14,915 nt of DNA from positions 1 through 14,915 of the forward strand of contig JAEWMK010000027.1 in assembly GCA_023457235.1 (NCBI GenBank). The letters run 5' to 3'. The notes under the pieces are model-generated. The model was given only the letters and a program-made list of their open reading frames with translations, ran no database searches and was not told the origin of the DNA. The stretch's first letter is position 1. Each line of letters opens with the position of its first letter. Shown in pieces: positions 13,800-14,915 of the stretch. The position numbers and the translations under genes were made by a program. This DNA comes from Bacillota bacterium (GTDB lineage Bacteria; Bacillota; Bacilli; Bacillales; Bacillaceae_J).

Positions 13800-14114
13800 T
13801 TAGCGAAATGTGATTTTCTTTAAAGCAGTTTTTGCTTCTGCGGCAGGGGTAACAGGCAATCGTGCTTCCAACACATAGGCTTCCACAATTAATGAGCCTG
13901 GTTGTGGACCGTTTGTTACATCAACATCCGTATAAAGGCTTCCTTGTGCTGTTGCGTCATTAGCCGGTAAAATAGTTCCAGCTTTCACGATTTTCTTTCC
14001 ATTTGCATCAGCTGCAACACCTGCATCACTAACCTGAGTTGTGAATGCTTGCACCTTTGATGATGCTAAAAAATTAACTCGTTCTGCTGTTTGAATTGGT
14101 TTTACATATGGCAT
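13800..14114 (-). CDS. Probable head decoration protein
   Basis: A 104-residue protein between scaffold and major capsid genes, the usual position of decoration proteins in Cap_E phages. Visible: VKPIQTAERVNFLASSKVQA, then ADANGKKIVKAGTILPANDA, then GSLIVEAYVLEARLPVTPAA. The KAGT-I-L-P turn and V-E-A-Y-V strand resemble head decoration/gpD-like beta proteins (IVKAGT is shared by many of them). AAGGAGG lies about 7 nt before the ATG. Identification rests on that motif and on position. Confidence 0.68.
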   Translation of the reverse strand: MPYVKPIQTAERVNFLASSKVQAFTTQVSDAGVAADANGKKIVKAGTILPANDATAQGSLYTDVDVTNGPQPGSLIVEAYVLEARLPVTPAAEAKTALKKITFR

Positions 14115-14132
14115 TTAATATTCCTCCTTTTA

Positions 14133-14723
14133 TTAACCCCATGGATTATTTTCGTTTTTTGGTGCTTGGGTTCTTTCGTTTGCCATTTTTGCGAAATCAG
14201 CACCAATATTGTTTTGATTGTTTCCATCACCAGTGCCACCACTGGGTACGAATCCCTTAAATGTTGGGTTGTTAGGCTTATCAGGAACAAATAAAAAGGA
14301 CTTTGATTCTTTCAGAGTTTTAATCTGATCATCAAGTCCTTTGGAGATGTTTCCATCTTCGCCTAATTCAATTTTTGCTTTGTCAAGAAGACTGGCAACA
14401 AGATCTGCGTCATGTACTTTTCCAGCAAGCGCTAGTTTTAAAGCACCGGTTAATTGAGTGTCCTTCAACTTAGCTTCGTAATCCGTTTTCGCTTTCTTGT
14501 TTTCCTCTTGTAGTTCGTCGATCTTTTTCTGCAAGCCTTCTGCATCGATTTTTTTCAATTCTTCAAGCTGCTTATCACGGTCTTTAATTTGATTATTCAA
14601 GTCCTTTACTTCTTGAATTTTTTCATCCAGTCGGCTTTTTGGAATCATCGTACCAAAACCTGCAATTACTTTATCTGCTTGCTCCTCAGATAGCCCAAGT
14701 GCAATTAATTGTTCTTTATTCAT
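14133..14723 (-). CDS. Capsid scaffolding protein, GP20 family
   Basis: A 196-residue scaffold. Residues 1-30 begin MNKEQLIALGLSEEQADKVI. A long coiled coil covers about 31-88 (KEVKDLNN, DRDKQLEELKK). The family-specific segment at 90-145 reads LTGALKLALAGKVHDADLVA, then KAKIELGEDGNISKGLDDQI and KESKSFLF. The C-terminus is Gly/Asn-rich and ends NNPWG, usual for the family. It directs capsid assembly and is then lost. The ATG at 14723 has GGGG about 10 nt upstream. An out-of-frame ATG at 14730 with only four codons precedes it and is too close to that site to be the start. Confidence 0.92.
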   Translation of the reverse strand: MNKEQLIALGLSEEQADKVIAGFGTMIPKSRLDEKIQEVKDLNNQIKDRDKQLEELKKIDAEGLQKKIDELQEENKKAKTDYEAKLKDTQLTGALKLALAGKVHDADLVASLLDKAKIELGEDGNISKGLDDQIKTLKESKSFLFVPDKPNNPTFKGFVPSGGTGDGNNQNNIGADFAKMANERTQAPKNENNPWG

Positions 14724-14805
14724 ATTTCATTTTCCCCACTTTCGTTTTTTACACCCAACGCGGTGTTAGTGACTTTCCTCTGACTTTTAACGTCATTCAG
14801 CAGGA

Positions 14806-14848
14806 CGAAAAAAGCACCCAACCTTTTCTTATTTTCAGGTTAAGTGCT
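14806..14848 (-). terminator. Rho-independent terminator upstream of the scaffold gene
   Basis: Arms at 14813-14824 and 14837-14848 form a 12-bp stem (minus strand AGCACTTAACCT with AGGTTGGGTGCT, two G-U pairs) around a 12-nt A-rich loop, followed by TTTTTTCG. It is a strong intrinsic terminator on the minus strand only; the plus-strand side runs into aattc. It lies about 20 nt after the partial upstream gene. The remaining spacer to the scaffold ATG (14724-14805) holds a TGAC/GTCA inverted repeat at 14781-14795, but I see no clear promoter. Confidence 0.87.
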
Positions 14849-14870
14849 AATTCATTAATAATATGGAATC

Positions 14871-14915
14871 TTAAACTTTTTGAGCTTCATTATAAAAATC
14901 CGTAGCTTCATCGTT
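14871..14915 (-). CDS. C-terminal end of an upstream gene (partial)
   Basis: The last 14 codons before a TAA at 14871-14873 read NDEATDFYNEAQKV; the rest is beyond the right edge. A terminator follows it directly, which supports this frame as a true gene end. By head-gene order it would be a portal, SPP1 gp7-like minor head or minor capsid protein; the fragment is too short to decide. A second frame is also open for 19 codons here but has an unlikely composition (FIMKLKKFKIPYY). Confidence 0.5.
   Translation of the reverse strand, partial: NDEATDFYNEAQKV

Noticed and set aside
14721..14730. ATGAAATATG element seen before both the scaffold and the capsid start
   Set aside because: The element is short and AT-rich, the first ATG is out of frame with a stop after a few codons, and only two copies exist.
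14743..14790. A 15-codon frame (MTLKVRGKSLTPRWV) in the spacer before the scaffold gene
   Set aside because: There is no Shine-Dalgarno before its ATG and it directly follows a terminator; chance is the simplest explanation.
1..14915. CRISPR arrays, tRNA genes, insertion sequences and attachment sites
   Set aside because: No regularly spaced repeats, cloverleaf-like sequences, transposase frames or paired direct repeats were seen; nearly all of the window is explained by phage structural genes.

Overview
The window is a block of late structural genes from a contractile-tailed (myovirus-type) phage or prophage. Every gene I can support lies on the minus strand, so transcription runs from high to low coordinates. 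The DNA is AT-rich, the Shine-Dalgarno sites are strong GGAGG types, and the gene order matches the Bacillus subtilis PBSX (xkd) and skin (yqb) elements. This points to a Bacillus-like Firmicutes host; I cannot name the genus. No integrase, repressor, attachment site, tRNA or host gene is visible, so prophage and free phage cannot be told apart from the window alone.

Layout in transcription order. Head module (14915 down to about 11300): the last codons of an upstream gene, an intrinsic terminator, a GP20-type scaffold, a small probable decoration protein, a Cap_E-type major capsid protein, a 54-residue small protein, then connector, stopper, HK97 gp10-like and tail-terminator proteins. Tail tube and assembly module (about 10890 to 5114): a small charged protein, sheath, tube, a UUCG-capped hairpin, a 79-residue protein, the XkdN-like tail assembly chaperone with an apparent programmed -1 frameshift, a lipoprotein gene with its own terminator, and the tape measure. 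Baseplate module (5114 to 995): XkdP (LysM), XkdQ, XkdR, XkdS, XkdT (baseplate J) and XkdU. Fibre module (995 to 1): a 95-residue fibre-type protein and a repeat-bearing fibre protein that runs off the left edge.

Most genes are coupled by TAATG or short overlaps. The interruptions are therefore informative: two Rho-independent terminators (near 14830 and 7194) and one terminator-like hairpin (near 8790) lie inside an otherwise continuous operon. Either the late transcript is antiterminated or the hairpins set stepwise expression levels.

The most noteworthy items are the lipoprotein gene placed immediately before the tape-measure gene (a possible superinfection-exclusion moron), the A AAA AAC slippery site that yields a 210-residue chaperone fusion missed by simple ORF calling, a single in-frame amber codon between the two fibre genes, and a hydrophobic LNLQFFG leader on the tail tube protein. 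I did not find strong evidence for a wholly new system; most of the window is a well-ordered PBSX-like tail with a different head module.
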